Positions 9,268 through 19,152 are shown, counted from the first letter of the stretch. The stretch: 64,000 nt of DNA from Paracoccus tegillarcae (GCF_002847305.1 NZ_CP025408.1:3121001-3185000); one strand, 5' to 3'. Translations and numbers: made by a program. The notes: a model not told the origin generated them from the sequence alone.

Positions 9268-10368
9268 ATGAGATTGCCCCATTTTGCCCCGCTGCCCGCA
9301 AGCCTGCCGGCCACCGTGCCCTTTGTCGGCCCCGAGACGCTGGAACGTCAGCGCGGCGCGGCGTTTCCGGCCCGGCTTGGTGCCAATGAGAACGGCTTTG
9401 GTCCGTCGCCCAAGGCGATCGAGGCCATGGCGCAGGCCGCAGGCGAGGTCTGGAAATATGGGGACAGCACCAGTCATGATCTGGTCCATGCTCTGGCAGC
9501 CCATCACCGCGTGACGCCCGCGCATATCCTGGTGGGCGAGGGCATTGACGGGCTCTTGGGGCTGACCGCGCGGCTGATGCTGGCACCGGGCGATGCGGTC
9601 GTGACCTCTGATGGGGCCTATCCGACCTTCAATTACCATGTCGCGGGCTTTGGCGGGGTGCTGCACAAGGTGCCTTACCGCAATGACGCCGAGGATCCCG
9701 CTGCCCTGACCGCCATGGCGCGCGAGGTTGGTGCCCGCCTGACCTATATCGCAAACCCCGATAATCCGATGGGCAGTTGGCACGAGGGCGATGTGATTGC
9801 CGCGATGCTGGACGAATTGCCGCCCGATAGCCTGCTGCTTCTGGATGAGGCTTACGTCGAATTTGCACCCGACAGTGCCGTGCCGGCAATTTCACACGAT
9901 GATCCGCGTGTGCTGCGATTTCGGACCTTTTCCAAGGCCTACGGCATGGCGGGCGCGCGGATCGGTTATGTGATCGGCCACCCTGATCTGATCGCGGGGT
10001 TCGAGCGTATTCGCAACCATTTCGGCGTGAACCGTGTCGCGCAGGCTGGCGCGCTGGCAGCACTGGGTGATCAGGATTGGTTGGTGCAGGTGCAGGGGCG
10101 GGTTGCCGCCGCGCGGAATCGCATTGCCGCGATTGCCGGCGAATGCGGCATGACTGCGCTGCCCTCTGCCACGAATTTCGTGGCGGTCGATACCGGGCGC
10201 GATGGGTCGCATGCGCGCGCCATCGTGCAGGGGTTGGCCGAAAGGGGCGTCTTTATCCGCATGCCGGGCGTCGCGCCCCTTGATCGCTGCATCCGCGTGT
10301 CATGTGCGCCAGAGATCGAACTGGACCTGTTCGCGGAAGGGCTGCCGCAGGTTCTGAGCGAGTTCTAG
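9268..10368 (+). CDS. PLP-dependent aminotransferase, HisC-like (fold type I)
   Basis: The 366-residue protein is a class I/II aminotransferase close to histidinol-phosphate aminotransferase. Seen in order: LGANENGFGPSPKA (substrate loop), the PLP-contact NPDNPMG near residue 165, the Asp/Tyr pair LLLDEAYVEF near 193, the Schiff-base lysine in TFSKAYGMAGARIGY near 220, and the phosphate-binding arginine region IRVSCAPEIE near the end. The start MRLPHFAPL is preferred over a TTG 36 bases upstream. The amino donor is not certain; a role in histidine or aromatic amino-acid synthesis is possible. It is followed by an intergenic repeat. Confidence 0.88.
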   Translation: MRLPHFAPLPASLPATVPFVGPETLERQRGAAFPARLGANENGFGPSPKAIEAMAQAAGEVWKYGDSTSHDLVHALAAHHRVTPAHILVGEGIDGLLGLTARLMLAPGDAVVTSDGAYPTFNYHVAGFGGVLHKVPYRNDAEDPAALTAMAREVGARLTYIANPDNPMGSWHEGDVIAAMLDELPPDSLLLLDEAYVEFAPDSAVPAISHDDPRVLRFRTFSKAYGMAGARIGYVIGHPDLIAGFERIRNHFGVNRVAQAGALAALGDQDWLVQVQGRVAAARNRIAAIAGECGMTALPSATNFVAVDTGRDGSHARAIVQGLAERGVFIRMPGVAPLDRCIRVSCAPEIELDLFAEGLPQVLSEF

Positions 10369-10390
10369 GCAGCTATTGCGTCCCGCGACG

Positions 10391-10451
10391 GCTGGGGGGC
10401 TTGTGCAGCCCCCCAGACCCCCCTGCAGGATATTTGTGTGAAGAAGAAAGG
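10391..10451 (+). repeat. Conserved intergenic element, copy 1, with GC hairpin
   Basis: A 9-bp perfect hairpin (CTGGGGGGC at 10392-10400 with GCCCCCCAG at 10408-10416) is followed by ACCCCCCTGCA and then the core GGATATTT-GTG-TGAAGAAGAAAG. The core recurs at 30503, 37035 and (reverse strand) 59890. It sits between the convergent aminotransferase and valS genes. No run of T follows the hairpin, so it is not a standard intrinsic terminator. Confidence 0.75.
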
Positions 10452-10463
10452 TTGGGCTTTGGA

Positions 10464-13400
10464 TCAGCCCATCCTGGCCAGTTGATCCAGTGCCGTTTGC
10501 AGCCTTGCGATATCATCATCGAGTGCGGCCAGCTTTTCGCGGGTTTCCTCGATCACTTCGGCCTCTGCATTTGCGGTGAATTTCGGGTTGGCAAGGCGCT
10601 TGCGCAATCCATCGGCATCTTTCGCTGCCTTGGCGGCGGATTTGTCGAGCCGTGCCGTTTCCGCGGTGATGTCGATCACATCGCCGATGGGCAGGGCAAA
10701 GCTGGCGCCTTGCGCGCCGACCGCGATCATGCCCTTGGCGGCTGCGCCGTCTTGCGGGGTATTCACGCGGGCCAGCCGTTCGATCAGGGGCGCGTTGGGG
10801 GCCAGTGCCGCGCGGGCCGCATCATCGGCCTCTGTCACGATCAGGTCCAGTTTCGCACCGGCGGGCACGCCCATTTGCGCGCGGGCCGAACGGATGGCTT
10901 CGATCAGCGAAATCACCCAGTTCATCTGGCGGTCGGCATCGGCGTCGATCAGCTCCGCGCCATAGGCGGGCCAGTCGCCATGAACCAGCATCCTGGTCCG
11001 CTCGCCGGTCAGCGCCCATAATTCCTCGGTCACGAAGGGCATGATCGGGTGCAGCATCAGATAGCACTGGTCCAGCACCCACCCCATCGTGGCGCGGGTT
11101 TCATCGGCATGTTCCCCGTCGAACAATGGCTTGGCGAATTCCACATACCAGTCGCAGACCTTGCCCCAGACAAAGGCGTAAAGCCCGGTGGCGGCGTCGT
11201 TGAAGCGGTATGTTTCCAGCGCCTCATCGGTCGATTGACGGATGCGCGCGACCTCGCCAATGATCCAGCGGTTGACGGTGTGGCTGGGGGTGGGGCGTGC
11301 AGCCCCGCCGCGCACGCCGTTCATTTCGGCGAAACGGGTGGCGTTCCAGATCTTGGTGACGAAATTGCGGTTCGCCTCGACATGTTTCGGCCCCAGTTTC
11401 GGGTCGCGGCCCATCGCGGCCATGCTGGTCAGCGTGAATCGCAGCGCATCCGCGCCGAAATCGTCGATCAGGGTCAGCGGGTCGATGACGTTGCCCTTGG
11501 ACTTGGACATCTTCGCGCCCTTTTCGTCGCGCACCAGCCCGTGGACATAGACGGTGTGGAAGGGCACGTCCTTGACGACTTCCAATTGCATCATCATCAT
11601 CCGGGCGACCCAGAAAAAGATGATGTCAAAGCCGGTTATCAGCACATCGGTCGGGAAATATTTCTGCATTTCCTCGGTCGGTTCGGGCCAGCCTAGCGTG
11701 CCGATGGGCCAGAGGCCGGAGGAGAACCAGGTGTCCAGAACGTCGGGGTCGCGCCAAACCGGATAGACCAGCCTGGTCGGGTCTTGCGTCAGATTGTAGT
11801 CGGCCAGCGATTGCGCGAAGGTGTCGATGGCGGTTTCGCGATCGGGAACCTCGACGATACGAGAGACCTCCAACGGCTGTGGCAACCCGGCGATGGAATC
11901 GCGGAACTGTTCGATCACACCTTCAAAATTCGCCGCAGCGTGCTGAATCCGTCCGCGATGGACAAGTCCGTCCACCAGCAATTCAAAGATTTCGACCTCG
12001 TCCAGCGCGCCGTTGCCTTCGTCATCCTTGAAACCGTCGATGCTCAGATCCAGCCCATACCAAACCGGAATCTGATGCCCCCACCAAAGCTGGCGGCTGA
12101 TGGTCCATGGCTCGATATTCTCCAGCCAGTTGAAATAGACCTTCTTGTGCTGTTCCGGCAAAATCTGCGTGCGGCCATCGCGGACAGCGTCGAGCGCCGG
12201 ACCGACGATGCGCCCGGTATCAACGAACCATTGGTCGGTCAGCATCGGCTCGATCACCACGCCGGACCGGTCGCCGAAGGGCTGGGTGATTGGCTTGGCG
12301 TCGATCAGCGGGCGCAGTTCGAGATGTTCGGCGTTGGTTTCCTTATCGATTTCCTTGTGCAGATAGGTGACGGCCAGTTTTTCGGCGGTGATCTGGTTGA
12401 TCACCTGCTGGCGCGCCTCGAACCGGTCCAGACCGCGCAGGTCCTCGGGGACGAGGTTGACGTTTGACACATCGCCCACATCCTCGCCATTGGCGGCGCG
12501 ACTGGCGATGGCGGCGCTGTCCTCATAGGACAGCCCGTCCTCGCGCATCGCGCCCTTGGTGTCCATCAGCGCGTATAGCGGGATGCCGTTGCGGGTGGCG
12601 ACGCCGTAATCGTTGAAGTCATGCGCGCCGGTGATCTTCACCGCGCCCGAGCCGAAATCGGGGTCGGGATACTCGTCGGTGATGATCGGGATCAGGCGGC
12701 GATGTTCCTTGGGCCCGACCGGAATTTCGCACAGCTGGCCGACGATGGGGGCATAGCGCGCATCACCCGGATGCACCGCAACCGCGCCGTCGCCCAGCAT
12801 GGTTTCGGGCCGCGTCGTGGCGATGCTGATATAGTCGCGGGTTTCGCGCAGGGTGACGTTGCCGTCTTCGTCGCGTTCCACGTATTCATAGGTGGCGCCA
12901 CCGGCCAGCGGGTATTTGAAATGCCACATATGGCCGGGCACTTCGCGGTTCTCGACCTCAAGGTCGCTGATGGCGGTTTCGAAATGGGGGTCCCAGTTCA
13001 CCAGCCGCTTGCCGCGATAGATGATGCCCTTGTTGTAGAGGTCGACGAAAACGCGGATCACCGCGTCGTGGAAATTACCCTCTTCACCCGCAGGGGCGCC
13101 GGGGGCGCCCGACATGGTGAAGGCATTGCGCGACCAGTCCAGCGAGGCGCCAAGGCGCCGCAACTGCCCCATGATCGTGTCGCCGGATTCCTGCTTCCAT
13201 TCCCAGATCTTTTCGACAAAGGCATCGCGCCCGATCTCGCGGCGATTGGGTTCCTGACGTTCGGCCATCTGGCGTTCGACCACCATCTGTGTGGCGATGC
13301 CCGCATGGTCCTGACCGGGCTGCCACAGCGTGTCGAACCCGCGCATCCGGTGCCAGCGGACCAGAATATCCTGCAAGGTGTTGTTGAAGGCGTGGCCGAT

Positions 13401-13556
13401 ATGCAGGCTGCCCGTCACGTTGGGCGGCGGGATCATCACGGTAAAGGTTTCCTTGCGTGAGGCATTCGCCCCTGCCGCAAAGGCATTGGTCTGATCCCAT
13501 TGCGCCGCGATCCGCGCTTCGGCGGTGGCGGCGTCAAAGCTTTTGTCCATGCTCAT
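10464..13556 (-). CDS. valS: Valyl-tRNA synthetase
   Basis: ValRS charges tRNA-Val; the 1030-residue protein shows HIGH (SLHIGHAF, residues 52-55), the class I zinc/editing region, KMSKSKGN near residue 685, and a C-terminal coiled coil ([18 protein letters not shown]). It is about 80 residues longer than the E. coli enzyme; the excess lies around residues 500-598, between QIPVWYG and [11 protein letters not shown], where an acidic insertion ([20 protein letters not shown]) is found. The start MSMDKSFDA is preferred; a weak GGGA is upstream and the longer frame adds 19 residues unlike the family. Confidence 0.97.
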   Translation of the reverse strand: MSMDKSFDAATAEARIAAQWDQTNAFAAGANASRKETFTVMIPPPNVTGSLHIGHAFNNTLQDILVRWHRMRGFDTLWQPGQDHAGIATQMVVERQMAERQEPNRREIGRDAFVEKIWEWKQESGDTIMGQLRRLGASLDWSRNAFTMSGAPGAPAGEEGNFHDAVIRVFVDLYNKGIIYRGKRLVNWDPHFETAISDLEVENREVPGHMWHFKYPLAGGATYEYVERDEDGNVTLRETRDYISIATTRPETMLGDGAVAVHPGDARYAPIVGQLCEIPVGPKEHRRLIPIITDEYPDPDFGSGAVKITGAHDFNDYGVATRNGIPLYALMDTKGAMREDGLSYEDSAAIASRAANGEDVGDVSNVNLVPEDLRGLDRFEARQQVINQITAEKLAVTYLHKEIDKETNAEHLELRPLIDAKPITQPFGDRSGVVIEPMLTDQWFVDTGRIVGPALDAVRDGRTQILPEQHKKVYFNWLENIEPWTISRQLWWGHQIPVWYGLDLSIDGFKDDEGNGALDEVEIFELLVDGLVHRGRIQHAAANFEGVIEQFRDSIAGLPQPLEVSRIVEVPDRETAIDTFAQSLADYNLTQDPTRLVYPVWRDPDVLDTWFSSGLWPIGTLGWPEPTEEMQKYFPTDVLITGFDIIFFWVARMMMMQLEVVKDVPFHTVYVHGLVRDEKGAKMSKSKGNVIDPLTLIDDFGADALRFTLTSMAAMGRDPKLGPKHVEANRNFVTKIWNATRFAEMNGVRGGAARPTPSHTVNRWIIGEVARIRQSTDEALETYRFNDAATGLYAFVWGKVCDWYVEFAKPLFDGEHADETRATMGWVLDQCYLMLHPIMPFVTEELWALTGERTRMLVHGDWPAYGAELIDADADRQMNWVISLIEAIRSARAQMGVPAGAKLDLIVTEADDAARAALAPNAPLIERLARVNTPQDGAAAKGMIAVGAQGASFALPIGDVIDITAETARLDKSAAKAAKDADGLRKRLANPKFTANAEAEVIEETREKLAALDDDIARLQTALDQLARMG

Positions 13557-13764
13557 CGTCGTGATCCCGATTTTTGTTGCACAGGGCTTATCGAAGCCGG
13601 GGCGAAAGGCCAAGGGCCGGCTGACGGGCAGGGCCTTGGTGACAGTTTGCTGACAGGTTTCTCATACAATTATCGCTTGCCATGACGAAACCGACTGGCG
13701 AGAGTAACGGCACGATCAAGCCGGTCTGATACGAACCGGTAGATGACCAATGGGAGGATATTTT

Positions 13765-14760
13765 ATGAAGATGTTTCTGACCGCTGCCTGCGGGCTGGCG
13801 ATGATGGCCGGTACGGCAATGGCATCCTGCGAGGATGGCGAAACCGTGGTCAAATTCAGCCACGTCACCAATAGCGACAAGCACCCCAAGGGAATTGCCG
13901 CACAGTTGTTCGCTGACCGCGTGAACGAAGAAATGAACGGCAAGATGTGTGTCGAGGTTTATCCGAACTCGACCCTTTATGACGACGACGCGCTGTTGGA
14001 GGCCATGTTGCAGGGCGACGTGCAGTTGGGCGCGCCTTCGCTGTCGAAGTTTGAAACCTTCACCAAGGTTTTCCAGATTTTCGATCTGCCCTTCATGTTC
14101 AAGAACATCGCCGCCGTGGATGAATTCCAGGCGTCCGATGCCGGACAGGAGATGAAATCCAGCATGGAACGTCGCGGCCTGCTGGGGCTGGAATTCTGGC
14201 ACAATGGTATGAAGCAGTTGTCGGCCAACAAGCCGCTGCTGACCCCTGATGATGCCAAGGGGCTGAAATTCCGCGTGCAGCCCAGTGACGTGATCATCGC
14301 CCAGATGGAGGCGATCGGAGCGTCCGCGCAGCCCATGGCATTTGCCGAGGTCTACGGCGCGTTGCAGACCGGCGTTGTTGACGGACAAGAGAACGCCTGG
14401 TCAAACATCTATGGCCAGAAATTCTACGAGGTCCAGGACGGCACCACGGAAACCAACCATGGTGTGCTGGACTATCTGGTCGTTGCTTCGACCGACTGGC
14501 TGGACAGCCTGGATCCCGAGGTCAAGGACCAGATGCTGACCATCCTGAACGAGGTCACGACCGAGCGGAACGGCGCGGTCAACGATGTCGACATGGAGGC
14601 CCGTCAGGCGATCGTCGATGCCGGTGGCGAGATCCGCGAGCTTGACGATACGCAGCGTCAGGCATGGGTCGATGCGATGCGCCCGGTCTGGGATCAGTTC
14701 GCCGAAGGCGTCGGGCAGGACAATATCGACGCCGCGCAAGTGATCAACGAAAACCACTGA
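13765..14760 (+). CDS. TRAP transporter substrate-binding protein (DctP family)
   Basis: A 331-residue periplasmic solute receptor for a tripartite ATP-independent transporter. A signal peptide is visible (MKMFLTAACGLAMMAGTAMA, cleavage before SCEDG). Family features include the opening strand VVKFSHV, the helix LFADRVNEEMNGKMCVEVYP, and the carboxylate-binding region RVQPSDV followed by GALQTGVVDGQEN near residue 215. GGGAGG 8 bases upstream decides the start at 13765 over the ATG at 13750. DctQ and DctM follow. The conserved Arg suggests an organic-acid ligand; related proteins bind C4-dicarboxylates. Confidence 0.93.
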   Translation: MKMFLTAACGLAMMAGTAMASCEDGETVVKFSHVTNSDKHPKGIAAQLFADRVNEEMNGKMCVEVYPNSTLYDDDALLEAMLQGDVQLGAPSLSKFETFTKVFQIFDLPFMFKNIAAVDEFQASDAGQEMKSSMERRGLLGLEFWHNGMKQLSANKPLLTPDDAKGLKFRVQPSDVIIAQMEAIGASAQPMAFAEVYGALQTGVVDGQENAWSNIYGQKFYEVQDGTTETNHGVLDYLVVASTDWLDSLDPEVKDQMLTILNEVTTERNGAVNDVDMEARQAIVDAGGEIRELDDTQRQAWVDAMRPVWDQFAEGVGQDNIDAAQVINENH

Positions 14761-14772
14761 CACCGATACAGG

Positions 14773-14801
14773 CCCGCCCCTGCATAGGGGGCGGGTCTTT
14801 T
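14773..14801 (+). terminator. Stem-loop with T-run between the TRAP receptor and permease genes
   Basis: An 8-bp perfect stem (CCCGCCCC at 14773-14780, GGGGCGGG at 14788-14795) is followed by TCTTTT. It has the form of an intrinsic terminator but lies inside the TRAP operon, in the 63-base gap after the receptor gene. It probably acts as a partial terminator or 3' stabiliser that raises receptor mRNA over permease mRNA. Confidence 0.7.
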
Positions 14802-14823
14802 CGCGCATCGGGGGACAGTTGCG

Positions 14824-15504
14824 ATGAGCCGTCACTATGAGCCAAGCGGTCGGGTGGGCCGTTTCGTGAACAGCTTCGAAGAAAACACCATCGCCATTAT
14901 CCTTGGCCTGATGACCGTTATCACCTTCGTCAACGTGGTCATGCGATACGTCTTTCAGACGTCGCTGATCTGGGGGCTGGAGCTGGTGCTGGCGCTTTTT
15001 GCCTGGCTGGTGCTGCTGGGCGTCAGCCACGCGGTCAAGATCAATGCGCATCTTGGCGTGGATGCGGTGATCAACATCCTGCCGCCCAGAGCGCGCAAGG
15101 TGCTGGCCCTGACGGCGGGGGCGCTGTGTATCCTGTATGCCTTGCTTTTGCTGAAGGGGGCGTGGGATTACTGGGCACCCTTTGCCGGCTTTCAACAGAC
15201 CAGTGGACGCTGGTTCCCCACCGGTTTCATCGAGACCCGCGACCGCGCCTTTTACGAGACCGAGCAGATCCCGATGCCGGGTTTTCTGGCCTGGATGGGC
15301 GATGCGTTCAATCAGGGCGAGGCTTATGAAAAACTGCCGCGCATGGTGCCTTATGTGATCCTGCCTGTCGGCGTTGCCTTGCTGCTGTTCAGGTTGTTGC
15401 AGGCCGTCTGGATGATCTGGATCGGCAAACGCGATGCCCTGATCGTCAGCCATGAGGCCGAAGAAGCGGTCGAAGATGTCCGCCACATGAATATCGAGGA
15501 TTAA
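14824..15504 (+). CDS. TRAP transporter small permease subunit (DctQ family)
   Basis: The 226-residue protein has the four-helix layout of DctQ: helix 1 around IIAIILGLMTVITFVNVVMRYVF, helix 2 with WGLELVLALFAWLVLLG, the conserved HLGVD, helix 3 KVLALTAGALCILYALLL and helix 4 YVILPVGVALLLFRLLQ. It is longer than usual because of a roughly 50-residue insert between helices 3 and 4 (GFQQTSGRWFPTGFIETRDRA and onward). Longer DctQ proteins occur in the dicarboxylate-type TRAP systems. A GGGGGACAG site precedes the ATG. Confidence 0.92.
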   Translation: MSRHYEPSGRVGRFVNSFEENTIAIILGLMTVITFVNVVMRYVFQTSLIWGLELVLALFAWLVLLGVSHAVKINAHLGVDAVINILPPRARKVLALTAGALCILYALLLLKGAWDYWAPFAGFQQTSGRWFPTGFIETRDRAFYETEQIPMPGFLAWMGDAFNQGEAYEKLPRMVPYVILPVGVALLLFRLLQAVWMIWIGKRDALIVSHEAEEAVEDVRHMNIED

Positions 15505-15507
15505 CCC

Positions 15508-16896
15508 ATGGATGTGGCGTTACTGTTTTTCCTGATCATCGGGCTGATGCTGCTTGGCGTGCCGATTGCCGTCTCGCTTGGCCTGTCCTCGACGCTGTTC
15601 CTGCTGTGGTTTTCCGACACCTCGCTCGCCTCGATTGCGCAGACGCTGTATAACGCGATGGAGGGCCACGCGACGCTGCTGGCCATTCCCTTTTTCATTC
15701 TTGCATCCAGTTTCATGTCCACCGGCGGCGTCGCGCAGCGGATCATCCGCTTTTCCATCGCCTGCGTGGGTCATCTGCCCGGCGGGCTGGCCATCGCGGG
15801 CGTGTTCGCCTGCATGATGTTCGCGGCGCTGTCGGGGTCGTCGCCGGCCACAGTGGTTGCCATCGGCTCGATCGTCATCGCCGCGATGCGGCAGGTGGGC
15901 TATACCAAGGATTTCGCAGCAGGCGTTATCTGTAACGCAGGGACGCTGGGGATTCTGATCCCGCCATCCATCGTCATGGTCGTCTATGCCAGCGCCACCG
16001 ATGTCTCGGTCGGGCGGATGTTCCTTGCCGGCGTCATTCCGGGGCTGTTGGCGGGCGGGATGTTGATGGTCACCATCCTCGGCATCGCCATCTGGAAGAA
16101 CATGCCCCGCGGGGAATGGCTGGGCTGGGGCGAAATCTGGGCCAGTTTTCGCGATGCCTTCTGGGGGCTGATGCTGATCGTCATCATCATGGTCGGCCTT
16201 TACGGCATTCCGGGCGTCACCAAGGCGATCTTTACACCGACCGAGGCCGCCGCCGTCGCCTCTGTCTGGGCGTTCATCGTCGCGATCTTCATCTATCGCG
16301 ACATGGGGCCGCTGAAGGATGGCGACCGGCGCATTCCGCTGTGGCAAAAACCGCAGGCGCTGATCACCGGTTTTTTCCATCCCGGCACCCGCGATGTTCT
16401 TTATGACGCGGGCAAGCTGACCATTACGCTGATGTTCATCATCGCCAATGCGCTGATCCTGAAACACGTCCTGACCGACGAACAGATCCCGCAGCATATC
16501 GCCGGGGCGATGCTGGATGCGGGTTTTGGCAAGATCATGTTCCTGATCATCGTCAATATCATCCTGCTGATCGGCGGTCAGTTCATGGAACCGTCGGGCC
16601 TGATCCTGATCGTCGCGCCGCTGGTCTTTCCCATCGCCATCGAGCTTGGCGTCGACCCGATCCATCTGGGCATCATCATGGTGGTCAATATGGAAATCGG
16701 CATGATCACCCCGCCGGTCGGTCTGAACCTGTTCGTGACCTCTGGCGTGGCGGGCATGTCGATGATGCGCGTGGTGCGCGCGGCGCTGCCGTTCCTGGCG
16801 GTGCTGTTCGTGTTCCTGATCCTGATCACCTATGTGCCGATCCTGTCGACATGGCTGCCGACGCTGATGATGGGCCCTGAGGTGATTGTCCGTTAA
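15508..16896 (+). CDS. TRAP transporter large permease subunit (DctM family)
   Basis: The 462-residue DctM protein is the sodium-coupled transport channel of the TRAP system, with a dozen membrane helices. Visible family motifs are GVPIAVSLGLSS near the start, the ion-site loop ALSGSSPATVVAIGSI near residue 115, GTLGILIPPS near 150, TPTEAAAVAS near 248, and NMEIGMITPPVGLNLFV near 400. It begins 3 bases after the small permease gene. It completes a receptor-small-large set, so the transporter should be functional. Confidence 0.95.
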   Translation: MDVALLFFLIIGLMLLGVPIAVSLGLSSTLFLLWFSDTSLASIAQTLYNAMEGHATLLAIPFFILASSFMSTGGVAQRIIRFSIACVGHLPGGLAIAGVFACMMFAALSGSSPATVVAIGSIVIAAMRQVGYTKDFAAGVICNAGTLGILIPPSIVMVVYASATDVSVGRMFLAGVIPGLLAGGMLMVTILGIAIWKNMPRGEWLGWGEIWASFRDAFWGLMLIVIIMVGLYGIPGVTKAIFTPTEAAAVASVWAFIVAIFIYRDMGPLKDGDRRIPLWQKPQALITGFFHPGTRDVLYDAGKLTITLMFIIANALILKHVLTDEQIPQHIAGAMLDAGFGKIMFLIIVNIILLIGGQFMEPSGLILIVAPLVFPIAIELGVDPIHLGIIMVVNMEIGMITPPVGLNLFVTSGVAGMSMMRVVRAALPFLAVLFVFLILITYVPILSTWLPTLMMGPEVIVR

Positions 16897-16908
16897 GGCG
16901 TTGTGATC

Positions 16909-16942
16909 GGACCGTGGCGGCGCTATCCTGTCGCCACGGTCC
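16909..16942 (+). other. Strong stem-loop after the TRAP operon, no T-run
   Basis: An 11-bp perfect stem (GGACCGTGGCG at 16909-16919, CGCCACGGTCC at 16932-16942, 12-base loop) begins 12 bases after the large-permease stop. It lacks a T-run and so may protect the 3' end of the mRNA rather than terminate. The rest of the 187-base gap to the next gene shows nothing I recognise. Confidence 0.5.
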
Positions 16943-17083
16943 GCAGTTCACCGAGGCGTCGCCGGCCATTTGGCCAAGCTGAACCTGCCAGACAGACGAT
17001 CCGCCGCATTCCTTTCCGCGCGCTGACAAGGGCGACCATCTGCACCCAGATCGGGGTTTGCGCGGTATTTGAAGGATGCCACC

Positions 17084-17596
17084 ATGTCGCGTGATCTGAA
17101 CGCACTCTATATCGCTGACCTCTCCGCCTTTGCCCGCACGCTGCGGGATGATCTGACCGGGCAGGGCGCCAATCCGCCCGGCCATCAGGTCATGCTGGGG
17201 CTGATCGCCCGTGCTGCCGGGTTTCGCAATTATCAGCAGTTGCGGGCCGATGCTTCACCGCCCGCCCTGTCCAAGGCGGTTGCGCGCGCGCTGCGCTATT
17301 TCGACGATCAGGGTCGACTGACATCATGGCCCGCGCAGACCAGGTTGCAGGCGCTGTGCCTGTGGCGGTTCTGGGCCGGGCTGTTGCCGGGACGCGATTA
17401 TCGCGAAGCCGAGATCAGCGACGCCTTGAAAGACTGGCATCTGTTTGGTGACCATGTGCTGTTGCGCCGGTCCCTGATTGACCACAGGCTGATGACCCGC
17501 GCCACCGATGGCAGTTGGTATCGCCGGGTTGAGCAGGCTCCGCCACCCGAGGCGCTGGCGATGATCCGCGCCGATCTGCGTTCCCGCGTGACCTAG
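17084..17596 (+). CDS. DUF2087-domain protein
   Basis: The 170-residue cytoplasmic protein has an N-terminal helical region (LYIADLSAFARTLRDDL..QVMLGLIARAAGFRNYQQL) and a C-terminal DUF2087 module: ALRYFDDQGRLTSWPAQ, then RDYREAEISDALKDWHLFGDH, then LRRSLIDHRLMTRATDGSWY. In DUF2087 proteins this part is often fused to regulatory domains. GAAGGA 7 bases upstream decides the start at 17084 over the ATG at 17069. Its last four bases overlap the stop of the convergent sheath gene. Confidence 0.75.
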   Translation: MSRDLNALYIADLSAFARTLRDDLTGQGANPPGHQVMLGLIARAAGFRNYQQLRADASPPALSKAVARALRYFDDQGRLTSWPAQTRLQALCLWRFWAGLLPGRDYREAEISDALKDWHLFGDHVLLRRSLIDHRLMTRATDGSWYRRVEQAPPPEALAMIRADLRSRVT

Positions 17597-19152
17597 GATT
17601 CCTGCATCTGCAGGCTCTGGCGGATGACGATGAATTCGGCGGGGCGGACGGGCGCTGCGGCAATCTCGACGATCATCCGCCCCTCGATGATATCGCTTGA
17701 CGTCATTGTCTGACCCAGCCCTACGCGGACGGAAAACGCGTCTTCGAGTTTCGCGCCTTGCAACTCGCCTTGTCTCCAGAGGGACGACAGAAAGTTCTCG
17801 ATCATTGACCGGACGGCGACCCATGTGTTGGCGTCGTTCGGCTCGAACACATAAGCCTCGATGGCAAGGCGGACGGATTCCTCGATCATGATCATCATGC
17901 GGCGAATGTTGATATAGCGCCAGTCCAGACTGTTTCCGTCCAGTGTCCGCGCGCCCCAGATCAACGTGCCTTCACCGGTAAAGGGACGGATGGCGTTCAC
18001 TGCTTTGCCACTGATCGGCACGTTCAGATCCTGCTGCTGTTCGCTATCGATGACCACCATCGGGGCGGCAACCGACGCAAGGCTGACATTGGCAGGTGCC
18101 TTCCACACGCCGCGCGAATTATCGACCGACGTGATCGCCCCGGCGATTGCGGCAGCGGGCGGAAGGGAATTCATATACCGGGCCATGCAGCCAAGGACTT
18201 TGACGTAAAGCGGCGCGATGGCGCGCAAGGTATTCGACAGCGTTGTGGTCGTCTCCGCAGTCTGATCCTCGCTCAGAATGTCTGGCGCGATATTCAGCAA
18301 TTCATCGATGCGATCCTGATGGCCTTGGACCTCGCCAAGCAGCAGGGTCATCAGCTGCGCCCGGCTTTCACCTTCGAGGTTCATATAGGTGAACTGGCTG
18401 TCATCATGGACCGTGCTGTGCAGCCAGGGATAGTAGGCTGCCGCGTAGGACAGGTCCCGGTTCCCGCAATCGTCACGGAAACAGGCGACGGGATCGCCGC
18501 GCGGGCTGTCTCGGGGCAGATAGCCGCCATGGATGTCCAGGATGGCCATCCGGCTTTTCATCACCGCGCCGCAATGGCGGATCATCTGCTGATGCACATT
18601 GGCCGAGCCATCGCGGCTGAGCCGCGTTGTTTCGGGAATGACGACCATGGTCGGCTCTGCTTCGTCTTCCAGCCGGGTCAGCGCATTCAGCATCGCGTCC
18701 GGCTGGATCGGTTCGTCATAGCTGCCGATAGAGGTGACATAGCAGGCACCGCCCACATTCGCGAAAAACAGCGCCATGGCGGCGGACAGCGCATAGCCCT
18801 CGTTGGTCTGCGTCAACTCATAGCTTTGGGGTCCGTCGGGTTCCTGCACATCAAATACCGCAGGCGGCAATTCGGCAGGCAAAGAGGTGTCCGCGCCGCG
18901 CTGATAGGGCGGCTCATCCAGTCGCGGCGCAAAGGGCGTCAGCTTGAATACTGGCTTGGGCGGGCCGCCGAAATACGTCTGGAATTCGAAAAGGGACGTG
19001 ATCCTGGTGGGGATATTGCGCAGCGTATCGGACCCGTTCAGCGCCGTTTCCGTATGGCCGATAAAGGCCGGAACTGCCGTCGGGACCTGTACCACGGAAT
19101 TCGGAAACGCAGACCTTTCGACGATATAGACGCCCGGTGTCTTGTAGCTCAT
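17593..19152 (-). CDS. Contractile tail sheath protein, extracellular contractile injection (eCIS/PVC-Afp) type
   Basis: The 519-residue protein carries both ends of the contractile sheath fold. The N-terminus MSYKTPGVYIVER followed by VPTAVPAFIGHTE is typical of eCIS sheaths (Afp2-4, PVC2-4). The C-terminal sheath domain runs from about residue 390 (PISGKAVNAIRPF, GTLIWGARTLDGN, DWRYINIRRMMIMIEESV) to VGLGQTMTSSDIIEGRM and ends PAEFIVIRQSLQMQES, the usual eCIS ending. The middle domain contains the expected ALTRLEDEAEPTMVVIPE. AGGGGG lies 7 bases before the ATG. No tube, baseplate, spike, AAA ATPase or tape-measure gene is present here, so it is an orphan in this window. Confidence 0.93.
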   Translation of the reverse strand: MSYKTPGVYIVERSAFPNSVVQVPTAVPAFIGHTETALNGSDTLRNIPTRITSLFEFQTYFGGPPKPVFKLTPFAPRLDEPPYQRGADTSLPAELPPAVFDVQEPDGPQSYELTQTNEGYALSAAMALFFANVGGACYVTSIGSYDEPIQPDAMLNALTRLEDEAEPTMVVIPETTRLSRDGSANVHQQMIRHCGAVMKSRMAILDIHGGYLPRDSPRGDPVACFRDDCGNRDLSYAAAYYPWLHSTVHDDSQFTYMNLEGESRAQLMTLLLGEVQGHQDRIDELLNIAPDILSEDQTAETTTTLSNTLRAIAPLYVKVLGCMARYMNSLPPAAAIAGAITSVDNSRGVWKAPANVSLASVAAPMVVIDSEQQQDLNVPISGKAVNAIRPFTGEGTLIWGARTLDGNSLDWRYINIRRMMIMIEESVRLAIEAYVFEPNDANTWVAVRSMIENFLSSLWRQGELQGAKLEDAFSVRVGLGQTMTSSDIIEGRMIVEIAAAPVRPAEFIVIRQSLQMQES

